Shown here: in pieces, positions 1-8,178 of the stretch | Numbering within the stretch: position 1 is the first letter of the stretch | How the letters are laid out: the number at the start of each line of letters is the position of its first letter | Assembly: GCA_005223045.1 (NCBI GenBank) | Contig: NJBM01000026.1 | Coordinates: 1 to 64,000 of the forward strand | DNA: 64,000 nt | Source of the DNA: Planctomycetes bacterium B3_Pla | GTDB taxonomy: Bacteria; Planctomycetota; Phycisphaerae; Sedimentisphaerales; Anaerobacaceae | Direction: 5' to 3' | The notes under the pieces: model-generated | Told to the model about the DNA's origin: nothing | The model's database searches: none | The model's input: the letters and a program-made list of their open reading frames with translations, nothing else | Program-made: the position numbers and the translations under genes

Positions 1-417
<417 letters not shown>

Positions 418-500
418 GGGATAACTAGAACGTTCCCGGTCCAAAGCCGGGGATGAATAGTCAGGCCTTTCGCTGCCGGCTTAACTGTTTCTTGATATTA

Positions 501-527
501 AGCCCTGTCTTCGGACAGGGCTTTTTT
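501..527 (+). terminator. Rho-independent terminator of the 16S transcript
   Basis: A perfect hairpin, AGCCCTGTC, a short TTC loop region, then GACAGGGCT, runs straight into seven T residues. It lies about 85 nt after the 16S 3' end and fits an intrinsic terminator ending the rRNA transcript before the downstream accessory genes. Confidence 0.85.
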
Positions 528-556
528 TGCGCCCATGCGCCACTCACCTGCGCTAC

Positions 557-584
557 TGTCATTCCCGTGGAAACGGGAATCCAG
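557..584. repeat. Short palindromic dispersed repeat (GTCATTCCCG...CGGGAATCCAG type)
   Basis: A small imperfect palindrome in which CATTCCCGT is followed by its inverted partner ACGGGAAT. A related copy in the opposite sense is at 7190-7215 (CTGGATTCCTG ... CAGGAATGAC), and a weaker relative lies near 35600-35625 in repeat cluster C. Palindromes of this kind are common intergenic repeats in many bacteria. No coding role is suggested. Confidence 0.6.
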
Positions 585-672
585 CCTGCACAAGAAATGA
601 GCGACAAAATCGGCCTTCTTACCCTCTTTAACACTGTTTCTTGCTTTTTTTGCATTTTCTTTCAGATTTTTC

Positions 673-720
673 TTGAACAATGGCTGTTTCGATGCGTAAG
701 ATATACTTACGTATGGTAAG
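673..720 (+). promoter_or_regulatory. Promoter with interlaced 5-mer operator, upstream of the XRE operon
   Basis: A -35-like TTGAAC (673-678), an 18-bp spacer and a -10-like TAAGAT (697-702) precede the first gene of the island. Over the -10 lies GTAAG-atata-CTTAC-gtatg-GTAAG (696-720): three half-sites in alternating orientation, each 10 bp from the next, one helical turn apart. This looks like an operator for a dimeric or cooperatively binding HTH protein. The XRE regulator encoded two genes on is the obvious candidate (inference), giving autoregulation. Confidence 0.5.
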
Positions 721-735
721 AATGTGAGGTGTATT

Positions 736-1038
736 GTGACGAAAAAACAAATATACAATCTGGTAGTCGAGAAACTAAGGTCGATTCAGGAAATGTGCGG
801 CAAAAAAATCGTCGACATCAACGAAGACACTGTGCCGATAGGCCAGTTGGCGGGGTTTGACAGTCTCACTGGTATCGAGTTCACGACCGAGATAGATGCG
901 GATATACCGCTCGACAAAAGTGTCAGACTATGTGTATCAGTTGATGGGAAAAAGCCCTTGAGCGTAAGGCAGATAGTAAAGCGACTTATGGACATCTGCG
1001 GGGATTCGCAGCAAGGAGAAGAGAATGGCGAAGGATGA
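736..1038 (+). CDS. Small acyl-carrier-protein-like protein, first gene of the island
   Basis: About 100 residues. The segment with GFDSL followed by an acidic helix (TGIEFTTEI) and a later SVRQIVKRL helix resembles the DSL phosphopantetheine-attachment region and last helix of acyl carrier proteins, but the match is weak and may be structural only. No function can be assigned. The GTG at 736 is preferred over a GTG at 724 because AGGTG lies at a good distance before it. The gene overlaps the following XRE gene by 14 nt, so the two are probably translationally coupled and share the operator-like promoter upstream. Alternative view: a small antitoxin-like or adaptor protein specific to this island. 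Confidence 0.6.
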   Translation: MTKKQIYNLVVEKLRSIQEMCGKKIVDINEDTVPIGQLAGFDSLTGIEFTTEIDADIPLDKSVRLCVSVDGKKPLSVRQIVKRLMDICGDSQQGEENGEG

Positions 1039-1375
1039 CAAAAAGAGTACAGACATAGGAGCTCGGTTGCGCACTGCGCGCGAGCTTGCGGGTCTCTCAC
1101 AGGCACAGGTTGCCAAGATGCTTTCTCTTCACCGGCCTTCAGTATCCGAAATGGAGGCTGGAAGAAGGAGGGTGTCTGCGGAAGAACTGGCCAAGTTGGC
1201 GGGGATTTACGATGTCAATTTGTCATGGCTAGCGGGGGCTGAGCATGATGAGGGAGTAGAGAGCGACAAAGTAAGATTAGCTGCACGTGAGCTTGCAAAA
1301 CTGAAACCGGAAGACTATAAGAGGATGATGCATCTGCTGAGACTAATGAGGTCCGATGAGGGAAGCGATGATTGA
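1025..1375 (+). CDS. XRE-family transcriptional regulator
   Basis: 116 residues with a helix-turn-helix of the Cro/C1 type at about residues 11-65: a GARLRTARELAGLSQAQVA helix pair, then PSVSEMEAGRRRVSAEEL as the recognition and stabilising helices. The C-terminal helix (about 80-115) is charged and could dimerise. AAGGAG precedes the ATG. It overlaps the small gene before it and the protease gene after it. XRE regulators next to ImmA/IrrE-like proteases are a classic mobile-element pair in which the protease cleaves the repressor on stress (family knowledge). It likely binds the interlaced half-sites upstream of this operon (inference). Confidence 0.92.
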   Translation: MAKDDKKSTDIGARLRTARELAGLSQAQVAKMLSLHRPSVSEMEAGRRRVSAEELAKLAGIYDVNLSWLAGAEHDEGVESDKVRLAARELAKLKPEDYKRMMHLLRLMRSDEGSDD

Positions 1376-2237
1376 GCATAGAGAGGATTTGGCTCGCGAG
1401 GGGCTAACTGAAGCGCTGCGTTTGCGGAAACATCATAACTTTGCATTGAACGAGGCTGTGTGTCCCTATGATCTGGCAGAAAAGCTGGGAGTTAGGGTGT
1501 ATTTCGATGATAGTATGCCGAGCATGGAAGGAGCCTATGTCAACGATGGACCCCCCAAGATCATAGTTACATCGCTACGGCCAATTGGACGCATGGCATA
1601 TAGCTGCGCACATGAAATTGGGCACCACGTTTTTGGTCACGGCAGTCACATTGACGAAATGATGGAGAAACCTGACAAGGCCGAGAAGGACCCGGAGGAG
1701 TTCCTTGCAGAAGTTTTTGCCGGATTTTTACTGATGCCGAAACTTGCAGTCAACTATGGCTTTTCGCGACGGCAGTGGTCGTGCCGAGATTGCACACCTG
1801 AGCAAGCTTTTGTGATAGCTGGTTGGTTGGGGGTAGGCTATACAACACTTGTCAATCACATGTGTCACTCTTTGAGGCTAATTACCTTCGGCAAAGCGAA
1901 AGAACTCTGCAAAGTCCCGGTCAAGGCAATAAAGCGGGATATGGTCGGTAAGGAGTGGCGAGAGAACGTGTTCTGGGTTGATAGACATTGGATCGGACGT
2001 CCGATTGATGTCCAGGTAGGCGACATCATCATTGCTGAAGAGGGCTTAGGGCTTGAGGGAAATGTTGCCGAGCCTGTATCTGTAGGCACAGTGAGACAAG
2101 CATTCAAGGGTGTGCGCCCGGGAATTGGACGTTTGTCTGCTGATGATGGGTCGTGGGCTGCGTTTGTGCGAGTTTCGCGACGAGAGTATAAAGGTTGGGG
2201 TCGGTATCGACATTTGGAGGACCCGGAACATGAGTGA
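1368..2237 (+). CDS. ImmA/IrrE family metallo-endopeptidase
   Basis: About 289 residues. The zinc-peptidase motif HEIGHH lies near residue 82, followed by the downstream glutamate region EFLAEVFAGFLLMP, which is the usual third-ligand helix of this family. The C-terminal 100 residues look like a separate sensor or binding domain without a recognised motif. In ICEBs1 and phages, ImmA cleaves its XRE-type repressor, so a relieving role toward the adjacent regulator is likely. The ATG at 1368 has a GAGGGA site before it; an in-frame ATG at 1356 would add four residues. It overlaps the XRE gene by 8 nt and the next gene by 8 nt, which shows a tight operon. Confidence 0.88.
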   Translation: MIEHREDLAREGLTEALRLRKHHNFALNEAVCPYDLAEKLGVRVYFDDSMPSMEGAYVNDGPPKIIVTSLRPIGRMAYSCAHEIGHHVFGHGSHIDEMMEKPDKAEKDPEEFLAEVFAGFLLMPKLAVNYGFSRRQWSCRDCTPEQAFVIAGWLGVGYTTLVNHMCHSLRLITFGKAKELCKVPVKAIKRDMVGKEWRENVFWVDRHWIGRPIDVQVGDIIIAEEGLGLEGNVAEPVSVGTVRQAFKGVRPGIGRLSADDGSWAAFVRVSRREYKGWGRYRHLEDPEHE

Positions 2238-3021
2238 ACAATGCGAGCCTTTTGTTATCCGTGAAGATGATCTTAATGTGTCCGTAGCGTGGGCCAGAGC
2301 GTTATTAGCAGCCGTGAATCCGAGGAGAGACTTAATTCCGTTATTTATAAGGGTGGGTAAATTTAACGGTGGGGAGCCCTGCGAGGATAGGACTGTTCGG
2401 GAGTTACTTGATAAAACCTTGGCGAAATTGGGTCGGCAATCCTGTCACACAGTTGCAAATACCATTTTCCCACAATCTTTTTGGAATCGTGAGAAAGATC
2501 AAACAACACTCTATCGGCGATACAAGAATGTTCTGCCAAGATTAAAAGCGGTAGAATCTCGAAATTGTCGTGGTCTGTATTTTGAAAGGCTTATTGGATT
2601 TGAGCAGAACCAGGGTGACGATACAGATGACAACAAATCGAATCAACTGGAACACATTATACGAACATACCTGGAGAAGACTCGCCGCCGGACTGTTCTT
2701 CAGGCTGCAATATTCGATCCACGGCGTGATCATACGGAGGGCCCATACTTGAAATTCCCGTGCTTGCAGCATGTGACTTTCGTTCCGTGTGGGAAGTGTG
2801 GGATGGCTGTGAATGGCTTCTACGCGATGCAGTACCTGTTTGAACGGGCTTATGGAAACTACTTAGGACTCTGTCGCCTTGGGAACTTTGTTGCACACGA
2901 ACTGGGCCTCGAGCTTGTACAGATGAACTGCATGATCGGAATAGGCAAAGTCGATGTCAAGAGTTCCGACATAAGAGGTTTGACAAGCGGTTTGGAAAAC
3001 AGGCTGGCAAAGATACAATAA
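2230..3021 (+). CDS. Divergent thymidylate synthase-like protein
   Basis: 263 residues. The segment around residues 174-240 matches the core of thymidylate synthases in layout: a cysteine in FPCLQH (C178) stands where the nucleophile of the PCH motif sits, followed by a hydrophobic strand, then YLFERAYGNYLGLCRLGNF, which parallels the D-x2-LG-x-PFNIA helix, and a GLEL turn with a following GIGKVD. The conserved YQRS arginine and the HIY region are not recognisable, so ordinary dTMP synthesis is unlikely. TS homologues of this sort are found with phage base-hypermodification genes as dUMP hydroxymethylases (family knowledge), and the next gene supports that link. The start overlaps the protease stop by 8 nt. 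Confidence 0.65.
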   Translation: MSEQCEPFVIREDDLNVSVAWARALLAAVNPRRDLIPLFIRVGKFNGGEPCEDRTVRELLDKTLAKLGRQSCHTVANTIFPQSFWNREKDQTTLYRRYKNVLPRLKAVESRNCRGLYFERLIGFEQNQGDDTDDNKSNQLEHIIRTYLEKTRRRTVLQAAIFDPRRDHTEGPYLKFPCLQHVTFVPCGKCGMAVNGFYAMQYLFERAYGNYLGLCRLGNFVAHELGLELVQMNCMIGIGKVDVKSSDIRGLTSGLENRLAKIQ

Positions 3022-3092
3022 TCCTTGTATGATGCAGCGGCATGGGGCATGAGCCTCTAACAGTATAAAGCTTCAAGAGTTCAGCGCTAAAA

Positions 3093-4124
3093 ATGCAATC
3101 ATCTGAAGAACGCCATAAGAGTTCCACAAGAAAAGACAGGATGCACATCCATTGCCACCTAGAGCCCGCCAAGACTACTGTCGTTTATGAGACCTACTGG
3201 CGATTCGCTGCAGAGAGACAGGCTATCTTCTTCAAGAGGATTGAGGGCGCAGCTTTTCCGTGGACTTCCGATCCCATCTTGGAGAAGTACAAGTTCACGA
3301 ACGCGTATCGAGCTTCGGATAGAGTAAGCCAGTATTTGATTCGCAATGTGATTTACCAAGGGGTCAGTTCAACAAAAGAAGTGTTTTTTCGAATTATGCT
3401 TTTCAAGTTGTTCAACCGCATCGAGACATGGAAGCTGCTGAAAGAGAAATTTGGGGAGATAACTTATGAAGATTATTCATTTGAGAGATATGACAAAATA
3501 CTGAGCTGTGCATTGGACAGCGGTCGCATTTTTTCCGGTGCATATATCATGCCCTCAGGCACAAGCGCATTTGGGTATCGCAGAAAGCATCGCAACATAT
3601 TACGCTTAGTTGAGAATATGATGGAGGATGATGTGCCGGCAAGAGTATCTGAAGTAAGATCCATGCAGCAGGTCTTTGAAATATTGCTGGACTATCCCAT
3701 GATCGGGGAGTTCTTGGCGTATCAATTAGCTACTGACATCAATTACAGCGAGATCACCAATTTCCTGGAGATGGACTTTGTTATGCCCGGCCCTGGGGCG
3801 AGAGACGGCATCAGAAAGTGTTTTGAGAGTCTGGGCGGGTTGAATGAAGCCGAGATGATCCGCCTTATGGCAGATAGGCAAGAGGAGGAATTCGACAACT
3901 TTGGGCTGAGCTTTAAGTCACTTTGGGGACGGCCGCTTCAACTTGTAGATTGCCAGAACCTCTTTTGTGAGGTGGACAAGTACGCACGTCTGGCACATCC
4001 GGAAGTGCCGGGACGAAGTAAAAGGAAGCGAATAAAGCAAATGTATAGGGTCAATCCGGTGCCGATTCAGTATTGGTATCCGCCGAAATGGGGGATTAAC
4101 ATGAGCGTCTGTGAGAGTACGTAA
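3093..4124 (+). CDS. Helical protein of the 5-hmdU DNA kinase / aGPT-pyrophosphorylase type
   Basis: 343 residues, all-alpha in appearance. Conserved-looking blocks in order are the YWRFAAERQAIFFKR helix, PWTSDPIL, FTNAYR, DRVSQYLI, a FRIMLFKLFNRIETW helix and, much later, a glycine/proline stretch and a LVDCQNLFCEVDKY segment. This order recalls the DNA-glycosylase-like helical family proposed for alpha-glutamyl/putrescinyl-thymine synthesis and the helical domain of phage 5-hmdU DNA kinases (Iyer, Aravind and co-workers). I recognise it by pattern, not by search. It lies 71 nt after the TS-like gene on the same strand. The pair would make sense as a base-modification module in a defence or mobile context. 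Start uncertain: an ATG at 3141 is also possible. Confidence 0.6.
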   Translation: MQSSEERHKSSTRKDRMHIHCHLEPAKTTVVYETYWRFAAERQAIFFKRIEGAAFPWTSDPILEKYKFTNAYRASDRVSQYLIRNVIYQGVSSTKEVFFRIMLFKLFNRIETWKLLKEKFGEITYEDYSFERYDKILSCALDSGRIFSGAYIMPSGTSAFGYRRKHRNILRLVENMMEDDVPARVSEVRSMQQVFEILLDYPMIGEFLAYQLATDINYSEITNFLEMDFVMPGPGARDGIRKCFESLGGLNEAEMIRLMADRQEEEFDNFGLSFKSLWGRPLQLVDCQNLFCEVDKYARLAHPEVPGRSKRKRIKQMYRVNPVPIQYWYPPKWGINMSVCEST

Positions 4125-4139
4125 CGTGGGAAGTTGCCG

Positions 4140-5609
4140 TTATCCTTCCAGCTTCGGACCTATCAACTTGGCGTCTTTGAGTTCCAAATAGCACTTCTGG
4201 CTGGCTCTGTTTTCTACCTGAAATCGGAGATAGGAGTTCTTCAATTTCTGTGTATCGAGAGCCAAACGAAGCATTTTACGAAGTCTTCCTACCCATTTCT
4301 TCTCTATGGCTTCTTGGAGGTCCTTATCCCAGTCCTCATCATTGGTGCTGATTATGATATCGATTCGAGTCTTGCTAAACTCTTTGACCTGAACCTGTCC
4401 ATTCATCGTGCCCGCCGGTTCTTCCTGCAGTTTTGCGAGAGTTGGCCTCCCCCAGCACTGGATTTCATCCGCCATATACAGGAGAAAAGACAAAGTGTTA
4501 AACTCCAAGTGGTAGATGTCTGGGCACGTGTGGCTGGCGATCGCGCGCAAAATCTCCCGCCGAATCAAGAACTGCCGAGCGTCTTGTTCCGTTAGCGGAG
4601 ACCACCAGTCATGGCAAAGGTCCGATTCAAGAAAGTACATGAGCGCCTTACTGATCAGCAAGGAACTAACGACACCGTGATCAAGATTGTCGAAGGACTT
4701 TAGAAACTTCATGTAGTACTTATTCTGCAGGTGTGTGACGTAAACTTTTTCTTCTTCACTTTTGTCTTCACCCTTGGGGGGTCTCACGCTTTCAGCAAGT
4801 ATAACCGGCTTGGAAGCCATCAGGCGAATCACGGTGTCATGAAAAGGCTGCATTTGTTGTGAAAATGCGAATCGAAGATCTCCCTGTGGCAGCAGACCTT
4901 GTTGAGTAAATGCCTTGCGAGCAAGTTCATTGACTCTCTCCAGTTGAGAGAGTGGATATCCAATATCGTGACATAACGCAACGAGTGCCCACATACATTC
5001 CCATTCTTCTGAGCTGATCGGGCTCTGTAGCTTGGCGTCAGTTGTGAGCTTGCCGTCAAAACATTCTTTGAGAAGACCCTGTCCGATTATCCAGACTCGA
5101 AATGAATGAACAACATGATCTCTATACTGTTCTGGGGATGCGCCGTACATCACTCCTTCAAAGTCAGAGAAACCGCTGAGAACCTCTTGAAGGTCGCTTA
5201 CACCCAATGATGCTTCGTCGAAGAAGGTTCCTATCGTACTATCCTTGCCCTTGGGCCATTCCCTGGGATCGTTCTTCTTGAGGATCTTGAGGGCGTCCCT
5301 AAGAACAGCGGGCCATACTTTCTTTAGTAGCTGGTCCCGTTCCTTCGTCAGGTTCTCACCTGTGGCTACTTTACTGAGAAGCTCCTTGGTTTTCCCCGAT
5401 AGGAAACTAACTGAAGTGTCCTGCTTCAAGTAATCTAAAAGAACCTCATCGCCTCTGCGTTTGTCATTAAGCTTGAACGGCGGTTTAGGAAAGGGTATGA
5501 CTTGTCTCCGCCTTCTTGCTATTTCTAAGTGCCCTGTGGACTGGGCATTCGAGGCAGTTGGTGTAGTGTAGCCGCTTGTGCAGATCCGAGACCTGTTGAC
5601 TCTCCACAA
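4140..5609 (-). CDS. HD-domain phosphohydrolase-like protein
   Basis: Up to 489 residues. The HD superfamily signature can be followed: YRDHVVHSF gives the first histidine, ALCHDIGYPL the HD pair, and ASHTCPDIYH plus LLYMADEIQCWGR further histidine and aspartate ligands. Proteins with this fold hydrolyse phosphates of nucleotides or cyclic nucleotides; the substrate here is unknown. The longest frame begins with TTG at 5609 and overlaps the 3' end of the radical SAM gene by 125 nt; its first 40 residues may not be translated, and no good ATG exists nearby. It follows the radical SAM gene on the same strand and ends 15 nt from the end of the convergent gene. Confidence 0.7.
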   Translation of the reverse strand: MWRVNRSRICTSGYTTPTASNAQSTGHLEIARRRRQVIPFPKPPFKLNDKRRGDEVLLDYLKQDTSVSFLSGKTKELLSKVATGENLTKERDQLLKKVWPAVLRDALKILKKNDPREWPKGKDSTIGTFFDEASLGVSDLQEVLSGFSDFEGVMYGASPEQYRDHVVHSFRVWIIGQGLLKECFDGKLTTDAKLQSPISSEEWECMWALVALCHDIGYPLSQLERVNELARKAFTQQGLLPQGDLRFAFSQQMQPFHDTVIRLMASKPVILAESVRPPKGEDKSEEEKVYVTHLQNKYYMKFLKSFDNLDHGVVSSLLISKALMYFLESDLCHDWWSPLTEQDARQFLIRREILRAIASHTCPDIYHLEFNTLSFLLYMADEIQCWGRPTLAKLQEEPAGTMNGQVQVKEFSKTRIDIIISTNDEDWDKDLQEAIEKKWVGRLRKMLRLALDTQKLKNSYLRFQVENRASQKCYLELKDAKLIGPKLEG

Positions 5610-6480
5610 TCTGGGTCAGTGTCATATCGCGAACGGACAAGTCCCACTGGCGGCGCTTATGGTGCTTGAAGACTTCGCATGGTAAAACATTGCCATTGGC
5701 CTGTACGACCAGCTTTCCAAATCCGGCGCGGCAAGGAACTTGATTTCCGGAGATTATCCCATTGTATGGTGAACCCGTACGAATTTCGACGCTCGTAGCC
5801 TCACGGAGACGGACGACTTCACTTACAAATACGTCTTCTTCTTCCGGATTCAATTCAAGCTCTGCACGGTTGAGAGCACCTCGACCTTGAGGAACAAACC
5901 GCAAGACACTAATTCTTTCGATCTTAAGGTTTTCTGCTATGTCGATTAAATGTTGGAACTCGTTTACATTCACTTTAAGTGGGACGAAGTTCATCTCACA
6001 TTCTATTCCAGCCTGAAGACAATTCTTCATGGAATTAAGAAGGCACTCGTAACCTCCAGGAGTTTGGGTAATATAATCGTGAATTCGAGCGGTTGCTCCG
6101 TGAAAGCTGAAAATGAATTTTACACCTTTTAGATTAGTACATCTCTCTATGGTTATCGTGGAAAGACTAACAATCCCCTGTGTAGATACAGCCAGTCCAC
6201 ATGTGAATACCTCAACGAGCATTTCCTGCTCCAGGACTCGGCGGACAACAGGCAGGAAACTCTCGGCAGCGGTGGGCTCACCCCCTCCGAGACTCACTTT
6301 CTCTGCACACAATCGCCCAGCTTCATCGACCAGGCGCAGTGCAAGCTCGGATGGTAATCCATTCGCACAACAAGGGCCGGATTCAGATGAACAATGCAGA
6401 CATGTGGATGGGCACCAATCCGTTAGCTCTAATGTTAACTCCTCGAATCCTTTCACGGAATCACCCTTTCGAAACAACAT
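5485..6480 (-). CDS. Radical SAM protein with SPASM-like C-terminal cysteines
   Basis: 331 residues. The 4Fe-4S motif CPSTCLHC is at residues 23-30 and the SAM-binding GGGEPT follows near residue 66. The C-terminal part has a cluster of cysteines (VPCRAGFGK, VLPCEVF, CLECP) typical of SPASM or twitch auxiliary-cluster domains, which often act on peptides or large substrates. It is transcribed divergently from repeat cluster A and runs into the HD-domain gene with a long overlap, so the two probably work together. Substrate unknown. A base-modification or nucleotide-processing job alongside the convergent TS-like genes is possible but is inference. Confidence 0.85.
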   Translation of the reverse strand: MLFRKGDSVKGFEELTLELTDWCPSTCLHCSSESGPCCANGLPSELALRLVDEAGRLCAEKVSLGGGEPTAAESFLPVVRRVLEQEMLVEVFTCGLAVSTQGIVSLSTITIERCTNLKGVKFIFSFHGATARIHDYITQTPGGYECLLNSMKNCLQAGIECEMNFVPLKVNVNEFQHLIDIAENLKIERISVLRFVPQGRGALNRAELELNPEEEDVFVSEVVRLREATSVEIRTGSPYNGIISGNQVPCRAGFGKLVVQANGNVLPCEVFKHHKRRQWDLSVRDMTLTQIVESQQVSDLHKRLHYTNCLECPVHRALRNSKKAETSHTLS

Positions 6481-6595
6481 CGCGATTAGTTTGTGATATT
6501 ATGGCCGAGATTATCAGGAAAAGCAAGAAAAAAGGAAAAAAACGTAAACAAGGCAAGAAACCAAAAGGTCAAAGGAAGAATCCGCGTTAATCCGT

Positions 6596-7560
6596 GTCGA
6601 AATATTTGACAGGATAACATGATAATGACCGATTTAATCTGAGTTAATCTTTGTTAATCCTGTCTAACGCTATATTTTGCTTGACGGTCAGCCGCTATAG
6701 TGTAAGATAGATACTAAACGAATTGTGAATTTAGAATGAGGAATTGAGAATTGTGGAAGAACAGGACACAGAATGCAGGAGAAACAAGGCAAAAGCAAAT
6801 AGCGTATTGCGTATGGCGTATGGCGTATAGCGTGCATCGAGACCTGATCCCAGCGGTCTCTGCGTTTTCGGCGGTTAATCGGAATTGAAAAAACAAAGCC
6901 AATTTGCCGGGAGTGAAAAGTAATGCAAGTTCAGTATTTACAATGGATTATGTGGACTTCTCGCTCTATAGGAGCCCAAAAAACAAACCCAATTTTCTGG
7001 AGACTATCAGTGTTTATTCGTGGCTAATTTGAAAAAACAAAGCCAATTTCGGAATACCCAAATGGATGTAAACACATATATGTCAAAGGATTATAGAGTA
7101 CGTGGCCCTTTAGGAGCCCAAAAAAACAAAGCCAATCAAAGCCAATCGTGGGCGTTTGGCGGGAAACTCGAAGCGCTAAGTTCAAAACTCTGGATTCCTG
7201 CTTTCGCAGGAATGACAAAGCACGTTTGTGCGGAACAAAGCCAATTTCGGAATACCAAAGTAAACGTAACGTTATGTGACACAAGGGATTATGAAGAAAA
7301 TCACGCTTTCAGGCTCCGGAAAAACAAAGCCAATTCAAAGCCAATCGGCGGCCCTTGGCCGGAAGCTCGAAAGCATGGGAATCTGTATTAGACAGGATAA
7401 CAGGATATACAGTGTTAATCGGTGTGGATCCGTGTCTTAAAAAACCGTGTCCATTGGTGTTTATTCGTGGTTAATTGACTTTTTTTCTGTGTTCTCTGTG
7501 TCCTCTGTGGCCCTTATAATTTAATATCCATTCGACTCCGCTCAGGACATGTTTTCTATT
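6596..7560. repeat. Mosaic repeat cluster A
   Basis: Gene-free DNA built from short dispersed repeats. Six copies of an AAAAACAAAGCCAATT unit lie at about 6888, 6978, 7032, 7120, 7234 and 7319. Other parts are GTTAATC-type units near 6630-6660 and 7415-7435, a GCGTATGGCGTAT run near 6802-6832, a CTTGACGGTCAGCCGCTATA unit near 6680, a palindrome at 7190-7215, a CTGTGTTCTCTGTG unit near 7490 and a TTCGACTCCGCTCAGGACA unit at 7531-7549. Most recur, largely reverse-complemented, in cluster B at 30.5-31.4 kb, and several recur in cluster C. Reading frames across it are repeat-derived. From 6481 to 6595 only a short Lys-rich frame is seen, which I do not call. Confidence 0.8.
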
Positions 7561-7702
7561 TCCTGTGCTAAAAAACTTAGCTAATTTGCCTGATCTCACT
7601 TTGGAAAAACGCTGATATTCGCCCGAAATGGCCTATTTTGCGCATATTTCCGGCCTCATTGACAAAATGGGAAAAAAATGTCGCATTTTATCAAATTTCC
7701 CC

Positions 7703-7731
7703 TTGACTGGAACATAGGTATCTGGTACAAA
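7703..7731 (+). promoter_or_regulatory. Sigma-70-like promoter far upstream of the PEP-CTERM gene
   Basis: TTGACT, a 17-bp spacer and TACAAA. The sequence just before and after the -10 (ATCTGGTACAA ... GTGAAGCT) is echoed at the promoter at 9424-9453 (ATCTGGTATAA GTGAAGCT), so the two exported-protein genes seem to share promoter design. Transcription from here would give a leader of about 440 nt before the gene at 8179. That leader shows no gene other than a possible five-codon frame. Confidence 0.5.
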
Positions 7732-8149
7732 TAGATATGTGAAGCTCGCAGGTATTTACGGATGGTGGCTTCACGACGTATTACGTATCCACAGGGTTCC
7801 TGGGCAAATACCTGATGCGTGATCAGGTAATGGGACATGAGTTGGAGTGAGGTAATACGGCAGGAAATGGAGGAGAGGTTTGGGAAAGTAGTGAGCAGTT
7901 GACTGTGTTGCCGTCGCTGGTTGCAGTTACGACGGTAATGTGGATAAGTTGTACGCTGTTGACCGCATCTCTCTTTACCAATTAGCGCGCGGTGAGTCCA
8001 ATCTTGTCTAATTGGCAACCTTACTTAAGTCTACGACCCGAAGGGTTGGCGCGCGAGATCCTTTGGGTTGGAGTATGGTGTGACTCTTGTCTGAAAGTTG
8101 TTGTTTGTTTTGTAGTATGGACAAGTGTAGCCTTTATGGAGAAAGGGTA

Positions 8150-8167
8150 ATGAAAACTAAAAATTAA
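8150..8167 (+). other. Possible five-codon leader ORF
   Basis: ATG AAA ACT AAA AAT TAA, with a GGAGAAAGGG site just before it; its stop abuts the GGAG site of the gene at 8179. It could couple translation of the exported protein or be chance. Only the position next to a ribosome site supports it. Confidence 0.2.
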
Positions 8168-8178
8168 GGAGAAATGGG

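Noticed and set aside
6339..6590. Frame ending in a Lys-rich tail (KKKGKKRKQGKKPKG)
   Set aside because: Its first half is antisense to the radical SAM gene and the tail is low-complexity A-rich DNA at the repeat border.
7020..7391. 123-codon frame with KQSQFRNT and RKNKANS repeats
   Set aside because: Entirely made of the cluster A repeat unit; the same spurious peptides arise wherever the unit occurs.
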